In this document: in pieces, positions 9,525 to 17,457 of the stretch
Layout of the letters: every line of letters starts with the position of its first letter
Numbering within the stretch: position 1 is the stretch's first letter
Assembly (NCBI GenBank): GCA_965222995.1
Contig: OZ244977.1
Location: 496,001 to 560,000 of the forward strand
Reading direction: 5' to 3'
From: SB11 sp965222995
GTDB taxonomy: Bacteria; Bacteroidota; Bacteroidia; UBA8524
Length of the DNA stretch: 64,000 nucleotides
The notes under the pieces: model-generated
Told to the model about the DNA's origin: nothing
The model's database searches: none
The model's input: only the letters and a program-made list of their open reading frames with translations
Program-made: the position numbers and the translations under genes

Positions 9525-10249
9525 TTAGAATTCAGGGCAACCAATGGTTCTCCATTTCGCATTTCTTCTTCTTTTCTTTCTTTTTCGCTCAGCCTTTAAT
9601 TCCCTACGTTTTGCTTTTTTTGATGAGGCTACATAAATGTCTTCAGAATTTGATGCAGAAAACATGGTGAAGGTAGTCATCGTTTCATTATTCTCTATAC
9701 TTTCTATTTTTATAGAACCTCGGGTATCTAAAAGGTCTTTCGGTATTGAAAATGTAGCCGTACCGTTACTAACTTTGTTAATAACTACATCATAATCATC
9801 AAGCTTCACAGTTACTTTAAAATCTTGCTTTACTAATTTTTTGGTATAGCTATCTTTTATATTTACGCTTATAGAAACAAACTCAGTATCCTCATCAACA
9901 GTAATAGATATTGGGTTGGCCTGTAAAGTGTGTGCTGTAATAACCTTAGTACTAAATACACCTAAACTTATAGCTATAACAGCAGCCTTGCTCTGTTTCA
10001 GTAACTGAACAGCCTTGTTTTTAGTAGTTTGCCAAAAGCCAAGTGGTTCGTTGTAAAATCTACCACAAATTTGCCCTCGGTTTTCTCTGTATATTTTAAA
10101 GAATTCTTCGGGGCTTGCATCAGTAAAGTCGTAAACAGTTTTAGAGCACACATTGCAAAACCTGCCTTTTTCCTCCTCTGTCATAGCTTCCCAATTTTCA
10201 TGGCAAGGGGTTTTATATACACTCCTTCTATATGGGTATAATCAGGCAT
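9525..10249 (-). CDS. Cys-headed membrane protein, probable frameshift near 10207-10214
   Basis: The longest clean frame starts at ATG 10184 (219 residues: TEEEKGRFCNVCSKTVYDFTD). That start cuts off a conserved head. The preceding codons in the same frame read YKTPCHENWEA, the PCxExW part of a motif I recall at the N-terminus of many Bacteroidota proteins (PCxExWxxM...GRFCxxCxKxVxDFT). A natural ATG at 10249 (PDYTHIEGVYI) is in a different frame; adding one A in the AAAACCCC run (10207-10214) joins both into a 241-residue protein. After the Cys head come one membrane segment (AAVIAISLGVFSTKV), a periplasmic beta-rich domain and a very basic tail (RRELKAERKRKKRRR). Function is unknown; either a sequencing error or a real lesion. 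Confidence 0.65.
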
Positions 10250-10308
10250 ACTTGTTTAACGGCTTAGTAATAAGCCTAGTATAAAAATAATGAAATACTT
10301 TTAATTTA

Positions 10309-11628
10309 CTATATAGCTACCTGTAATTGTAAAACAGCTAAAGATTTTCTTTCAGCCACCTGCTGGTCGGTAAGCCTAAATACAGGGCGGTTTTGTAAAT
10401 TAAGACTAAGCTTTGTACTGTGTCCTTTTATAAACCAATTAATCCCAACATCAAACAATAGCATGTTTTCATTCAACCTGTCGTAGTTAGCTGTCATTAC
10501 CATAACATAAGGCATTAATGCACCTTTGTTTTTACCCAAAGTATTAGTAGGTAGCAAATAACCCATTTGCCCTTGTATAACACTACCTGTGCCTAACATT
10601 GGGAAAGCACTTCCTGCACCATTAAGGTTATTTGCTGTAGGTATAACCCCATTGGCAGGGTTCATTACTCCTATGTTTCGTAAATACCCTTTGCCAAAAT
10701 TAAAATTAATATAGGTTGCGTAAATACTAATTGCAGCCCCTTTTGTTCCAATGGGATGGTCATAAAATATATCAGCAGCGAAGTGTAGCATATCTTCATT
10801 GATGGTGTCTTGAGTTAAAGGATTATCCCATCGCCACATGGCATCTTGTTGGTATTGGAATCCTACACCTATATTAAATACCTTTTTCTTGCCTAAATAT
10901 GTGCCTGCTGTATATGGATTTTTATTGCTTTCCTCATCATGAAACTGATACATAAAATACCCACCATATTGCAATTGGGCAGGACGCATAGAGAAATCAG
11001 AGTTTGTGCTTATGTTTCTCACTACATTGCTGTTTTGTGCTGCCATTGGGGTAGAGGCAATAACTCTATAATCCAACTTACCTAGTTTACCCTTGGCATA
11101 GATGCTAAGCTTTCGTAAAAACTGGTCGGTAGCATCGTTAGTACTCTGTTCAAAAAGTGGAGCGTCATAGCCCATAATTCTACTGATAGAAGGAGATGAA
11201 AAACGTACCAAGCCATTCCATCCGGTTAGTCCGCCACCCAAACTCAACATTCGAGGAGCAACAGCTATATCAGCAGCAGCATCATGAAAAAATAACGGCG
11301 ATTTTCTGGCAGAAATGGCTGTAAAATTGTTTATCCCAAACTGTGTGAAGAAATATACCTTATCACTTAACTGACCACTAATAACAGCCCTAACCCTGCG
11401 TAAACCAATATCAAAAGTTTGTGCTTTTTCATATCCGAAAACTGTAGTTCCGGGATTACTTTGATTATACCTTGCCCAGATTTGTGTAGTTAAATTTGCT
11501 TTTATATAGTGTGTACCGCTATCGTTTAAATTAAGCCTTAATCCTTTGGCAGCAGTTTGGCAATCAGTATTTATAAATACAAAAGCTGCTGAGAAACAAA
11601 GTATTGTTTTTAATATTCCAGTCTTCAT
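10309..11628 (-). CDS. Porin, phosphate-selective porin O/P-like
   Basis: A 439-residue outer-membrane porin starting at ATG 11628 with a signal peptide (KTGILKTILCFSAAFVFINTDCQ). The mature part has many amphipathic strands and a characteristic order: LTTQIWARYNQ, FDIGLRRVRAVISGQLSDKVYFFTQFG, an extracellular-loop region, then FNIGVGFQYQQDAMW and a hydrophobic C-terminal strand SLAVLQLQVAI. The R-rich LRRVRAVISG strand is typical of the OprO/OprP-type porins. The substrate cannot be deduced. It stands alone: 59 bases separate it from the upstream Cys-headed gene, and a 171-base gap with no recognisable element lies before 11800. Confidence 0.75.
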   Translation of the reverse strand: MKTGILKTILCFSAAFVFINTDCQTAAKGLRLNLNDSGTHYIKANLTTQIWARYNQSNPGTTVFGYEKAQTFDIGLRRVRAVISGQLSDKVYFFTQFGINNFTAISARKSPLFFHDAAADIAVAPRMLSLGGGLTGWNGLVRFSSPSISRIMGYDAPLFEQSTNDATDQFLRKLSIYAKGKLGKLDYRVIASTPMAAQNSNVVRNISTNSDFSMRPAQLQYGGYFMYQFHDEESNKNPYTAGTYLGKKKVFNIGVGFQYQQDAMWRWDNPLTQDTINEDMLHFAADIFYDHPIGTKGAAISIYATYINFNFGKGYLRNIGVMNPANGVIPTANNLNGAGSAFPMLGTGSVIQGQMGYLLPTNTLGKNKGALMPYVMVMTANYDRLNENMLLFDVGINWFIKGHSTKLSLNLQNRPVFRLTDQQVAERKSLAVLQLQVAI

Positions 11629-11799
11629 AATAGTGGACTAATGAGGTAGTATAGAATAGCTTATTACAGGTACAGTTTACTTAAAAATAATGAGTAAGTA
11701 TATATTATTCATTATTTTTTATAGGTTAACCGTTAACACAAAAGTGTCTTTAATTTTTTGAGTTTAATGGCAAATTAGAATAAACTAAAATCATTAATT

Positions 11800-12393
11800 A
11801 TGAAAACACTAACTGTATTACTAACGTTTTGCTTTTTTGTTTTAGCTATTTTGGTACCTATATATAGAGTTTGGAAAAGAACTGGAAAAAATCCGGTTGC
11901 ATTTTCAAAAGAGCCCAATACTTATAACTTTATTGGCAAAATTTTTAAGCTGACTATAGTGTTATTGATTACTAATGTAGTTATATATGCTTTTATAGAA
12001 CCTTGGTATAAGTTTTTAGGTGAATTATCAATTTTATCAGAATTTGGAGTTGTCGCATATATAGGCGTAAGCATAGTTTTTATTTCACTTATGCTAATTG
12101 TAGTAGCTCAAAATGAAATGTCAAACTCATGGCGTATAGGCATTGATGTAAAAAATAAAACTACTCTAATTACTTCGGGGATTTTCAAGATATCTAGAAA
12201 CCCTATTTTTCTGGGGGTACAATTAAGCTTATTAGGTTTATTTTTAATTACACCTAATACTTTAATGCTTGTACTTTTAGTGGTTGGGATACTTTGCATT
12301 CATATTCAGGTGAGATTAGAGGAAGAGTTCTTAGAGAAAAGCCACCCCAAAGAATACTTAAACTATAAAACAAAAGTGAATAGATGGATATAA
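11800..12393 (+). CDS. Isoprenylcysteine carboxyl methyltransferase-like membrane protein
   Basis: A 197-residue integral membrane protein with about five hydrophobic segments. Its C-terminal half carries the signature of the ICMT/PEMT-type membrane methyltransferase family: GIFKISRNPIFLG at the cofactor-binding region and RLEEEFLEKSHPKEYLNYKTKVNRWI at the end, where the E-E and Y-x-x-Y spacing is typical. Such enzymes use S-adenosylmethionine on lipid or small hydrophobic substrates; the bacterial substrate is generally unknown. It overlaps the next gene by 10 bases, implying translational coupling with the thioesterase. Confidence 0.75.
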   Translation: MKTLTVLLTFCFFVLAILVPIYRVWKRTGKNPVAFSKEPNTYNFIGKIFKLTIVLLITNVVIYAFIEPWYKFLGELSILSEFGVVAYIGVSIVFISLMLIVVAQNEMSNSWRIGIDVKNKTTLITSGIFKISRNPIFLGVQLSLLGLFLITPNTLMLVLLVVGILCIHIQVRLEEEFLEKSHPKEYLNYKTKVNRWI

Positions 12394-12839
12394 ATAAATT
12401 TACTGCTGCCACACCTGACTACAAACAAAAGGTTCAGGAAAGCTTCAATCGCCAAAAGTTTATGCATTTTATTAATGCAGAGCTTTTAAAAGTTGAACCG
12501 GGATATTGTGAAATTAAATTACCATTTTCAGAGAACTTGACACAACAACACGGGTTTTTTCATGCCGGTGTAGTATCAACTATCGCAGATAATGCTGCCG
12601 GATACTCGGCATTTTCTTTAATGGAAGCCACATCATCAATTCTTACGGTTGAGTTTAAGATAAACCTGATAGCTCCTGCAAAAGGCGAGAACCTTATCGG
12701 TAAGTCAAAAGTTATAAAAAGCGGAAAAACGTTAACCATTTGTCAGGTAGAGGTATATGCAGGAAATGATGAAGAATATAAGTTATGTGCAGTGGCGCAA
12801 TCCACATTAATGCAGTTGATGAATAAAAGCGATAGCTAA
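12384..12839 (+). CDS. PaaI-family hotdog thioesterase
   Basis: A 151-residue single hotdog domain. The active-site helix region reads LTQQHGFFHAGVVSTIADNAAGYSA, matching the HGG-type motif of PaaI/YigI thioesterases with the catalytic acid in ADNAAG. A central strand EFKINLIAPAKGE follows. Members hydrolyse acyl-CoA thioesters, often aromatic or medium-chain ones. It begins inside the end of the ICMT-like gene (ATGGATATAAAT overlaps its stop), so the two form an operon; the last codons lie two bases from the convergent GT2 gene. Confidence 0.85.
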   Translation: MDINKFTAATPDYKQKVQESFNRQKFMHFINAELLKVEPGYCEIKLPFSENLTQQHGFFHAGVVSTIADNAAGYSAFSLMEATSSILTVEFKINLIAPAKGENLIGKSKVIKSGKTLTICQVEVYAGNDEEYKLCAVAQSTLMQLMNKSDS

Positions 12840-12841
12840 TG

Positions 12842-13567
12842 CTAATATTTGCCAAACCAACTGGCAACCTTTATTTGGATTACACCAAATATAGCTTCCC
12901 AAAAAATTCCTTTGTGCATTTTTGATTGTCCTTCGGTTCGGTCAGTAAAAATTATGGGTACTTCGGTAATTTTAAAACCGCGTTTCCATGCTCTGAATTT
13001 CATTTCTATTTGGAAAGCGTAACCTTTAAACTTTACATCATCCAAGCCAATACCTTCAAGAAGTTTACGGCGATAGCAAACAAAACCTGCTGTAGTATCG
13101 CTAATGCTCATACCTGTAACAAAGCGGACATATTTACTGGCAAAATAGCTTAATAATACTCTACCCATAGGCCAGTTTACCACATTTACGCCTTTAACAT
13201 AGCGCGAACCAACAGCCAAATCATTTCCGGCTTCGCAAGCTGCATGCAGCCGCACTAAATCATCAGGATTATGTGAGAAGTCAGCATCTAGCTCAAAAAA
13301 GAACTCATAATTATCTTTTGCCAAACCCCAATGAAAACCTGCTATATAGGCCCTGCCTAAGCCGTCCTTTGTAGTACGTTCAAGAATATGGAGACGATTA
13401 TCGAACTCAGGAATTAATTTTTTTACAATTTCACCGGTACCATCGGGAGAAGAATCATCAACAATTAGTATGTCGAAATTCGTAGGCAAAGCCAATACCC
13501 TCCTCACCATTTTTTCAATGTTTTCTTTTTCGTTGTAGGTGGGTATTATTACTAGCTTGTCTGTCAA
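12842..13567 (-). CDS. Glycosyltransferase family 2, dolichol-phosphate mannose synthase-like
   Basis: A 241-residue GT-A fold enzyme without the C-terminal membrane pair of GtrB-type relatives. Motifs are LVIIPTYNEKENIE, ILIVDDSSPDGTGEI, GLGRAYIAGFHWGL, FELDADFSHNPDDL (the DxD region) and the acceptor region DTTAGFVCYRRKLLEGI with the GQSKM motif near the end. It matches the soluble polyprenol monophosphomannose synthase type. It would transfer a sugar from a nucleotide donor to a polyprenyl phosphate at the cytoplasmic membrane face, supplying donors for glycosylation; sugar identity is inferred only. Confidence 0.88.
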   Translation of the reverse strand: MTDKLVIIPTYNEKENIEKMVRRVLALPTNFDILIVDDSSPDGTGEIVKKLIPEFDNRLHILERTTKDGLGRAYIAGFHWGLAKDNYEFFFELDADFSHNPDDLVRLHAACEAGNDLAVGSRYVKGVNVVNWPMGRVLLSYFASKYVRFVTGMSISDTTAGFVCYRRKLLEGIGLDDVKFKGYAFQIEMKFRAWKRGFKITEVPIIFTDRTEGQSKMHKGIFWEAIFGVIQIKVASWFGKY

Positions 13568-13712
13568 GGTTTATTGTATAAACGGCGAAAATAGCTATTT
13601 GCCTATGAAGTTTCAAATAGATAACGGTGGCTTATAGTAGTATATGACACAATTTGTAAAAATAATGTTGTCTGTATTTTAAAGTTGACCGTATTATTAT
13701 ATTTTGCCCTAT

Positions 13713-14192
13713 ATGAAAGCCATTTTTTTTGATAGAGACGGTGTATTGAATAAAGAACTGGGTAGATATGTTACCCATGCCGGTGAGTTTGAAATAAATG
13801 ATTGGGTAATACCTTTTATGAAGAAAATGCAAGAAAAAGGCTTTGTTTTTTTTGTGATAACCAACCAAGGAGGCATAGCGAAAGGCTTATATACTAAAAA
13901 TGACCTGTTTGATATACATTTAAAGCTAAAAGCAGTACTTGAAGGAGAAGGTATTTTTTTTAAAGAAATTTACTTCTGCCCGCATCACCCACTACATACT
14001 CAGTGTTTATGCCGCAAGCCTGATAGTTTAATGTTAGAAAAAGCAGTTGCCAAATACGGTATTAACATATCACAGTCTTTTTTAATTGGCGATTCTCCCA
14101 GAGATATTGAGGCGGCAGAGAAAATTGGACTAAAGGCATTTAAGGTAGTACCCAATTTACCTATTGATTATTCTCAATTGTTTGATTATTAG
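13713..14192 (+). CDS. HAD-IIIA phosphatase, GmhB-like
   Basis: A 159-residue HAD-superfamily phosphatase. The catalytic motif FFDRDGVLN gives the nucleophile and acid aspartates, ITNQGGIAKG is motif II, and KPDSLM plus IGDSPRDIEAA are motifs III-IV. The zinc-binding loop CPHHPLHTQCLCRKP is diagnostic of the GmhB (D-glycero-D-manno-heptose-1,7-bisphosphate phosphatase) group, though related histidinol-phosphate phosphatases share it. Start ATG 13713 is preferred over an in-frame TTG at 13704, which is the end of an ATATTTTG promoter-like element. No other heptose genes adjoin it. Confidence 0.82.
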   Translation: MKAIFFDRDGVLNKELGRYVTHAGEFEINDWVIPFMKKMQEKGFVFFVITNQGGIAKGLYTKNDLFDIHLKLKAVLEGEGIFFKEIYFCPHHPLHTQCLCRKPDSLMLEKAVAKYGINISQSFLIGDSPRDIEAAEKIGLKAFKVVPNLPIDYSQLFDY

Positions 14193-14236
14193 AATTTTAC
14201 GATTTAACATGCTTTATTTTTATCAACTACAGCGAG

Positions 14237-14279
14237 GTTATGTTATCAACATAACAAAACAAGCTGTTTTCCACATGTG
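14237..14279. repeat. Three consecutive short palindromes
   Basis: GTTATGTT-ATC-AACATAAC (14237-14255), AAAACA-AGC-TGTTTT (14256-14270) and CACATGTG (14272-14279) follow each other almost without spacing. They sit 40-80 bases upstream of the probable promoter of the short IgGFc-domain gene. They could be operators or a weak terminator for the HAD gene; no T-run follows. Confidence 0.45.
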
Positions 14280-14316
14280 TTATTAATGAAGTGCCTTATA
14301 CAGCTATGTACCCCTG

Positions 14317-14324
14317 TACTTTTG
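14317..14324 (+). promoter_or_regulatory. -7 promoter element of the short IgGFc-domain gene
   Basis: TACTTTTG is an exact TAnnTTTG match. It lies inside the open frame that begins at GTG 14291, so translation must start downstream. TTG 14351 is the first candidate that opens a complete signal peptide. Confidence 0.55.
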
Positions 14325-14350
14325 CATTTAATTTTAACACTTTACCCACA

Positions 14351-15661
14351 TTGTTTAAATACAATAAATATAAAATACCATTGGCAATACTGTTTGTGAT
14401 TTGCTTTTTGTTAAGCGCACAAAAATCACAAGCTGCTGACCCTGTTAATTATAAAGGTAAAAACTTTTGGGTTGGCTTTTTGCAAAGTGAGGTTGGTCCC
14501 GACCCTTTTGAGCTATCCTTACACATTACTTCAGATGTTAAAACATCTGTAAGAATAAGGTTGGAAGCAGCAAAAATTGATTCAAGAAAAGAAACTACCT
14601 GGGAACAAAGCTATTTGGTTACACCGGGTACCGTAACTACTGTTATAATTCCTGAAGAATATACCTTTAAAGCCAAAAGTGGAAAAAGTACTCATAAAGG
14701 ACTTTATATAGAGGCAAGGGAGGATGTAATGGTTGTAGCCAAAAACAGTAGCGGCACATCTAGTGATGCTACGGTGGTTATACCTATTAAATCACTGGGT
14801 AGTGAGTATTATATAATGCAATACCATGTGCTAAATAAAAAGTATCCTAGCCAGTATTTAATCATTGCCACAGAAGACAGTACCGAAATTGAAATTAAAA
14901 ATACTTCTAAAAGTTTTGGTGGTAATCCGGCACATGTTCCAATTACAGTTAAGCTAAACAAAGGTGATGCACACATGGTGCAAGCGCGAAAAGACCTTAC
15001 GGGAAGCATAGTAAGGGAAAAAAACGGAAAAAAAATAGCTGTGTTTAGTGGGGCTACTTGTACTTATGTGCCCAGATATTGCCAAAGTTGTGACCATTTG
15101 TATGAGCAAGTTCCTCCTGTGCAAAGCTGGGGTTTTGAGTTTGCGGTAGTTCCTTTTGACAATAGGGATAAATATGTGTTACGTATTTTAGCTAAGGAAG
15201 ATGAAACCTATGTAGATGTTGATGGCGAAAGGTATACTATAGAAAAGGCAGGAAAGTATATTGAACTTGAGCTAAAAGACGAAATTTTTTATGTACGCAC
15301 CAGCAGACCTGTAATGGTGGCAAAGTATACCATAGGAACACGCTGCGATAAAAGAAGGGGAGACCCTGCTATGGTAATGGTAAAACCTTTACTAAGCTTT
15401 GAAGGACATACCGAATTACCTGTGATGGTTACTGAAAATATTACAGACTACTACATAACCGTTATGGTTAAGACAAGAGACATTGATAAACTTACTGTAA
15501 ATGGTAAGACAATTGAAAGCGATTATATGCTTGTACCTTACAAAAGTGAGTATGCTTATGCTCACATTGAAGTGAAGAGTGGTAATAATAAAATTGAGTG
15601 CGACTGTAAATATAATTTCACATCGTATGGTTTTGGTTGGTATGAGTCTTATGCCTACTAA
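14351..15661 (+). CDS. Secreted IgGFc-binding N-terminal-domain protein without sorting domain
   Basis: With start TTG 14351 the protein has 436 residues and begins with a clean signal peptide (FKYNKYKIPLAILFVICFLLSAQKSQA). The frame is open back to GTG 14291, but a promoter element at 14317 argues against that start. The mature part is one IgGFc-binding N-terminal-type domain: KNFWVGFLQSE, VVIPIKSLGSEYYIM, KIAVFSGATC and the cysteine cluster CTYVPRYCQSCDH, aligned with residues 30-460 of the protein at 517. It lacks the PKD repeats and the T9SS domain of that paralogue, and ends in CDCKYNF...SYAY. Location (periplasm or released) is therefore uncertain; function unknown. Confidence 0.8.
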   Translation: MFKYNKYKIPLAILFVICFLLSAQKSQAADPVNYKGKNFWVGFLQSEVGPDPFELSLHITSDVKTSVRIRLEAAKIDSRKETTWEQSYLVTPGTVTTVIIPEEYTFKAKSGKSTHKGLYIEAREDVMVVAKNSSGTSSDATVVIPIKSLGSEYYIMQYHVLNKKYPSQYLIIATEDSTEIEIKNTSKSFGGNPAHVPITVKLNKGDAHMVQARKDLTGSIVREKNGKKIAVFSGATCTYVPRYCQSCDHLYEQVPPVQSWGFEFAVVPFDNRDKYVLRILAKEDETYVDVDGERYTIEKAGKYIELELKDEIFYVRTSRPVMVAKYTIGTRCDKRRGDPAMVMVKPLLSFEGHTELPVMVTENITDYYITVMVKTRDIDKLTVNGKTIESDYMLVPYKSEYAYAHIEVKSGNNKIECDCKYNFTSYGFGWYESYAY

Positions 15662-15667
15662 ATAAAA

Positions 15668-15692
15668 AACGCCTCACATTAAGTAAGGCGTT
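15668..15692. terminator. Bidirectional terminator hairpin
   Basis: AACGCCT (15668-15674) pairs with AGGCGTT (15686-15692) around an 11-base loop. An A-run lies to the left and a T-rich run to the right, between the convergent IgGFc-domain and transaldolase genes. Confidence 0.75.
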
Positions 15693-15716
15693 CTTCATAA
15701 AATATTTTAGTTAAAA

Positions 15717-16373
15717 CTATCCGTTTAGTTTCTTGTGGTCCTCTAAAAATTTCTTCAAACCAATATCAGTTAATGGATGATTTAATAATGCCGTAATTGA
15801 GGCTAATGGACTGGTAATAACGTCAGCACCCACCTCAGCACATTTAGTAATATGTACAGGGTTTCTTATTGATGCTGCTAATATTTGTGTTTGCATACCG
15901 TGTATGGCATATATACGCGCTATTTGGGCTATTAAATCTACACCATCGTAGCTTATATCGTCAAGTCTGCCAATAAACGGAGAAACATAAGTAGCACCTG
16001 CTTTTGCAGCTAAAATGGCTTGCCCGGCAGAAAATACCAAAGTGCAATTAGTTTTAATATTGTTTTGAGAAAAAAACTTAAGAGCCTTAACCCCATCTTT
16101 AATCATAGGTACTTTTACCACTATTTTGTCGTCAATAGCAGCTAGTTTTTTACCCTCTTCAACCATTCCCTCAAAATCAGTTGAGATAACTTCTGCACTA
16201 ATATCACCTTCAACAATATCGCATATAGCTTTGTAGTGGGCTATTACATTATCTTCTCCTTTAATACCTTCTTTTGCCATTAGTGATGGGTTGGTGGTTA
16301 CACCATCCAAAACCCCCAAATCGTTAGCTTCTTTAATTTGTTCAAGGTTAGCAGTATCTACAAAAAATTTCAT
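15717..16373 (-). CDS. tal: Transaldolase / fructose-6-phosphate aldolase (TalC type)
   Basis: A 218-residue class I aldolase of the short transaldolase (MipB/TalC) subfamily. It has FVDTANLEQIKEA, GVTTNPSLMAKEG, the Schiff-base lysine in IVVKVPM (K87), TNCTLVFSAGQAILAAKAGA, YVSPFIGRLDD and the C-terminal PLTDIGLKKFLEDHKKL. It moves a three-carbon unit between sugar phosphates in the non-oxidative pentose phosphate pathway, or acts as a fructose-6-phosphate aldolase; sequence alone does not separate the two. Its start codon follows directly after the left inverted repeat of the S23 cassette. Confidence 0.93.
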   Translation of the reverse strand: MKFFVDTANLEQIKEANDLGVLDGVTTNPSLMAKEGIKGEDNVIAHYKAICDIVEGDISAEVISTDFEGMVEEGKKLAAIDDKIVVKVPMIKDGVKALKFFSQNNIKTNCTLVFSAGQAILAAKAGATYVSPFIGRLDDISYDGVDLIAQIARIYAIHGMQTQILAASIRNPVHITKCAEVGADVITSPLASITALLNHPLTDIGLKKFLEDHKKLNG

Positions 16374-16386
16374 TCTTAGTTATTAG

Positions 16387-16408
16387 TTTGTTATCGGTTA
16401 TTTGTTAT
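16387..16408 (+). repeat. Left inverted repeat of the S23 cassette
   Basis: A 22-base unit built from GTTAT heptamer-like steps. It matches the reverse complement of 16790-16811 at 18 of 22 positions. It contains the last codons of the S23 gene and ends 14 bases before the transaldolase ATG on the minus strand. Confidence 0.6.
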
Positions 16409-16778
16409 TGGATTTTGAAGACTTCAAATATCCTATATATCCGTTTAACATTCTTGTGCATTTTTCAACATCAACAAAAAAACTTTCCAAAGCTGGTTTA
16501 TCAATATAGTTTTCGTCTAAAGCAGTTATTAAATGGTCTTTTATTTCACTCAGTGAGCCTCTTGCTTGTCTACAAAACTGAATATTTTCTTGAAAATGAA
16601 ACCTGCCGAAACCTTCTGCTATATTAGCAGTTACAGAACGTGAAGCTCTAATAAGTTGGTCTTTAAGACGATATTCTTCATTTTTTGGAAAAGTTTTAGA
16701 AAGTTCAGATATTCTTATTCTTAAAAGTCGGCATTCTTTCCAAACATCAAGCTCTTCAAAAGAATTAAGATTTCCCAT
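16398..16778 (-). CDS. Four-helix-bundle protein of the S23 / 23S rRNA intervening-sequence family
   Basis: The chosen start ATG 16778 gives 126 residues beginning GNLNSFEELDVWKECRLL. The longer frame to 16814 only adds codons read from the repeat (FVICYWLSVNS), which I consider artefactual. Family signatures are SFEELDVWKE at the start, LKDQLIRASRSVTANIAEGFGR in the middle and FCRQARGSLSEIKDHL; four helices make up the whole protein. Relatives are encoded inside 23S rRNA intervening sequences in some bacteria and as free-standing genes in Bacteroidota, with no settled function. Here both ends overlap inverted repeats and the gene separates the SRP RNA from transaldolase. Confidence 0.85.
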   Translation of the reverse strand: MGNLNSFEELDVWKECRLLRIRISELSKTFPKNEEYRLKDQLIRASRSVTANIAEGFGRFHFQENIQFCRQARGSLSEIKDHLITALDENYIDKPALESFFVDVEKCTRMLNGYIGYLKSSKSNNK

Positions 16779-16789
16779 ACTATTAACGG

Positions 16790-16811
16790 ATAACCAGTAA
16801 CAAATAACAAA
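16790..16811 (-). repeat. Right inverted repeat of the S23 cassette
   Basis: The mate of 16387-16408. On the minus strand it reads TTTGTTATTTGTTACTGGTT and continues AT. It lies between the terminator run of the SRP RNA and the S23 start codon. Confidence 0.6.
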
Positions 16812-16816
16812 CAACG

Positions 16817-16906
16817 AAAAAGGGTCCGTATCTCACCGCTACGACCTCACGCCCTTGCTTCATTCCTGACCTGGGGGATTAGAGGGAGCTGGTAGTACAG
16901 ACCCAC
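16817..16906 (-). ncRNA. ffs: Signal recognition particle RNA (bacterial small type)
   Basis: On the minus strand the hairpin tip GGTCAGGAATGAAGCA (16871-16856) is the conserved domain IV that binds Ffh, with a GGAA tetraloop. The ends pair as GGGTCTGTA (16904-16896) with TACGGACCC (16830-16822), followed by five Ts acting as terminator. Length of about 90 bases fits the Alu-less 4.5S type. A near-perfect promoter lies just upstream. Confidence 0.93.
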
Positions 16907-16908
16907 TG

Positions 16909-16940
16909 CAAATATAAGGCTAGTGTAACCTTAACACAAA
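16909..16940 (-). promoter_or_regulatory. Promoter of the SRP RNA
   Basis: On the minus strand TTTG (16940-16937), a 20-base spacer and TATATTTG (16916-16909) fit the Bacteroidota sigma-A consensus in full. Transcription would start 3-6 bases later, at the 5' end of the RNA stem. Confidence 0.85.
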
Positions 16941-16947
16941 ATTTATA

Positions 16948-17412
16948 TTAGTCTTCTTTTCGATAAAATTTTATAGGCACAACTACCGTTGTTTCAATAC
17001 TTTGACCATGCCATTCGCTAGGTATCCATCTAGGCATATCCATAAATACTTTAATGATTTGAGCGTTAAACAAACTATCCACCCCGTTTTTTACAATTTT
17101 TGGATTTTTTACACTGCCGGGTGTATCAATAATAGTTTTCACCCAAACTGTTCTTGGGAATGAGTCATTATATATCTTATAATCAACTTTAATATTTTTA
17201 TTCAGGTATTCAATTCTTACATTTTCTCCCCCAACAAATGAAGGCATAATTGGTCTCTCACCTACAAAACATTTTATTGTATCTGTAATTTTTGGTGGAG
17301 GAGGTGGAGTATCAATTAAATTAATGTTTGTTTTGAAAATATTATTCCCATTCTCCTTTGAAGGAGCTAGAGTCAAAAAGGCAACCAAAAGCTTTAGAAA
17401 CAATACTTTCAT
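16948..17412 (-). CDS. Exported TonB C-terminal-domain protein
   Basis: A 154-residue protein with an N-terminal hydrophobic segment (KVLFLKLLVAFLTLA) that acts as signal peptide or anchor, a short proline stretch (DTPPPPPKI) and a TonB C-terminal fold: PSFVGGENVRIEYLNKNIK, a WVKTIIDTPGSVKNPKIVKNGVDSLFNAQIIKVFMDMPRWIPSEWHGQ core and VVVPIKF at the end. In Bacteroidota this domain occurs in many proteins besides true energy-transducing TonB; this one is short and has no ExbB/ExbD neighbours. It is the last gene of a probable operon with the peroxiredoxin 45 bases upstream. Confidence 0.72.
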   Translation of the reverse strand: MKVLFLKLLVAFLTLAPSKENGNNIFKTNINLIDTPPPPPKITDTIKCFVGERPIMPSFVGGENVRIEYLNKNIKVDYKIYNDSFPRTVWVKTIIDTPGSVKNPKIVKNGVDSLFNAQIIKVFMDMPRWIPSEWHGQSIETTVVVPIKFYRKED

Positions 17413-17457
17413 ACTTTGGAAACGAAATAATCAAATCAAGGGTTTGAAAGATGAAAG

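Noticed and set aside
16778..16814. N-terminal extension of the S23 protein (FVICYWLSVNS)
   Set aside because: The codons come from the right inverted repeat and the SRP terminator side; family members start at the later ATG.
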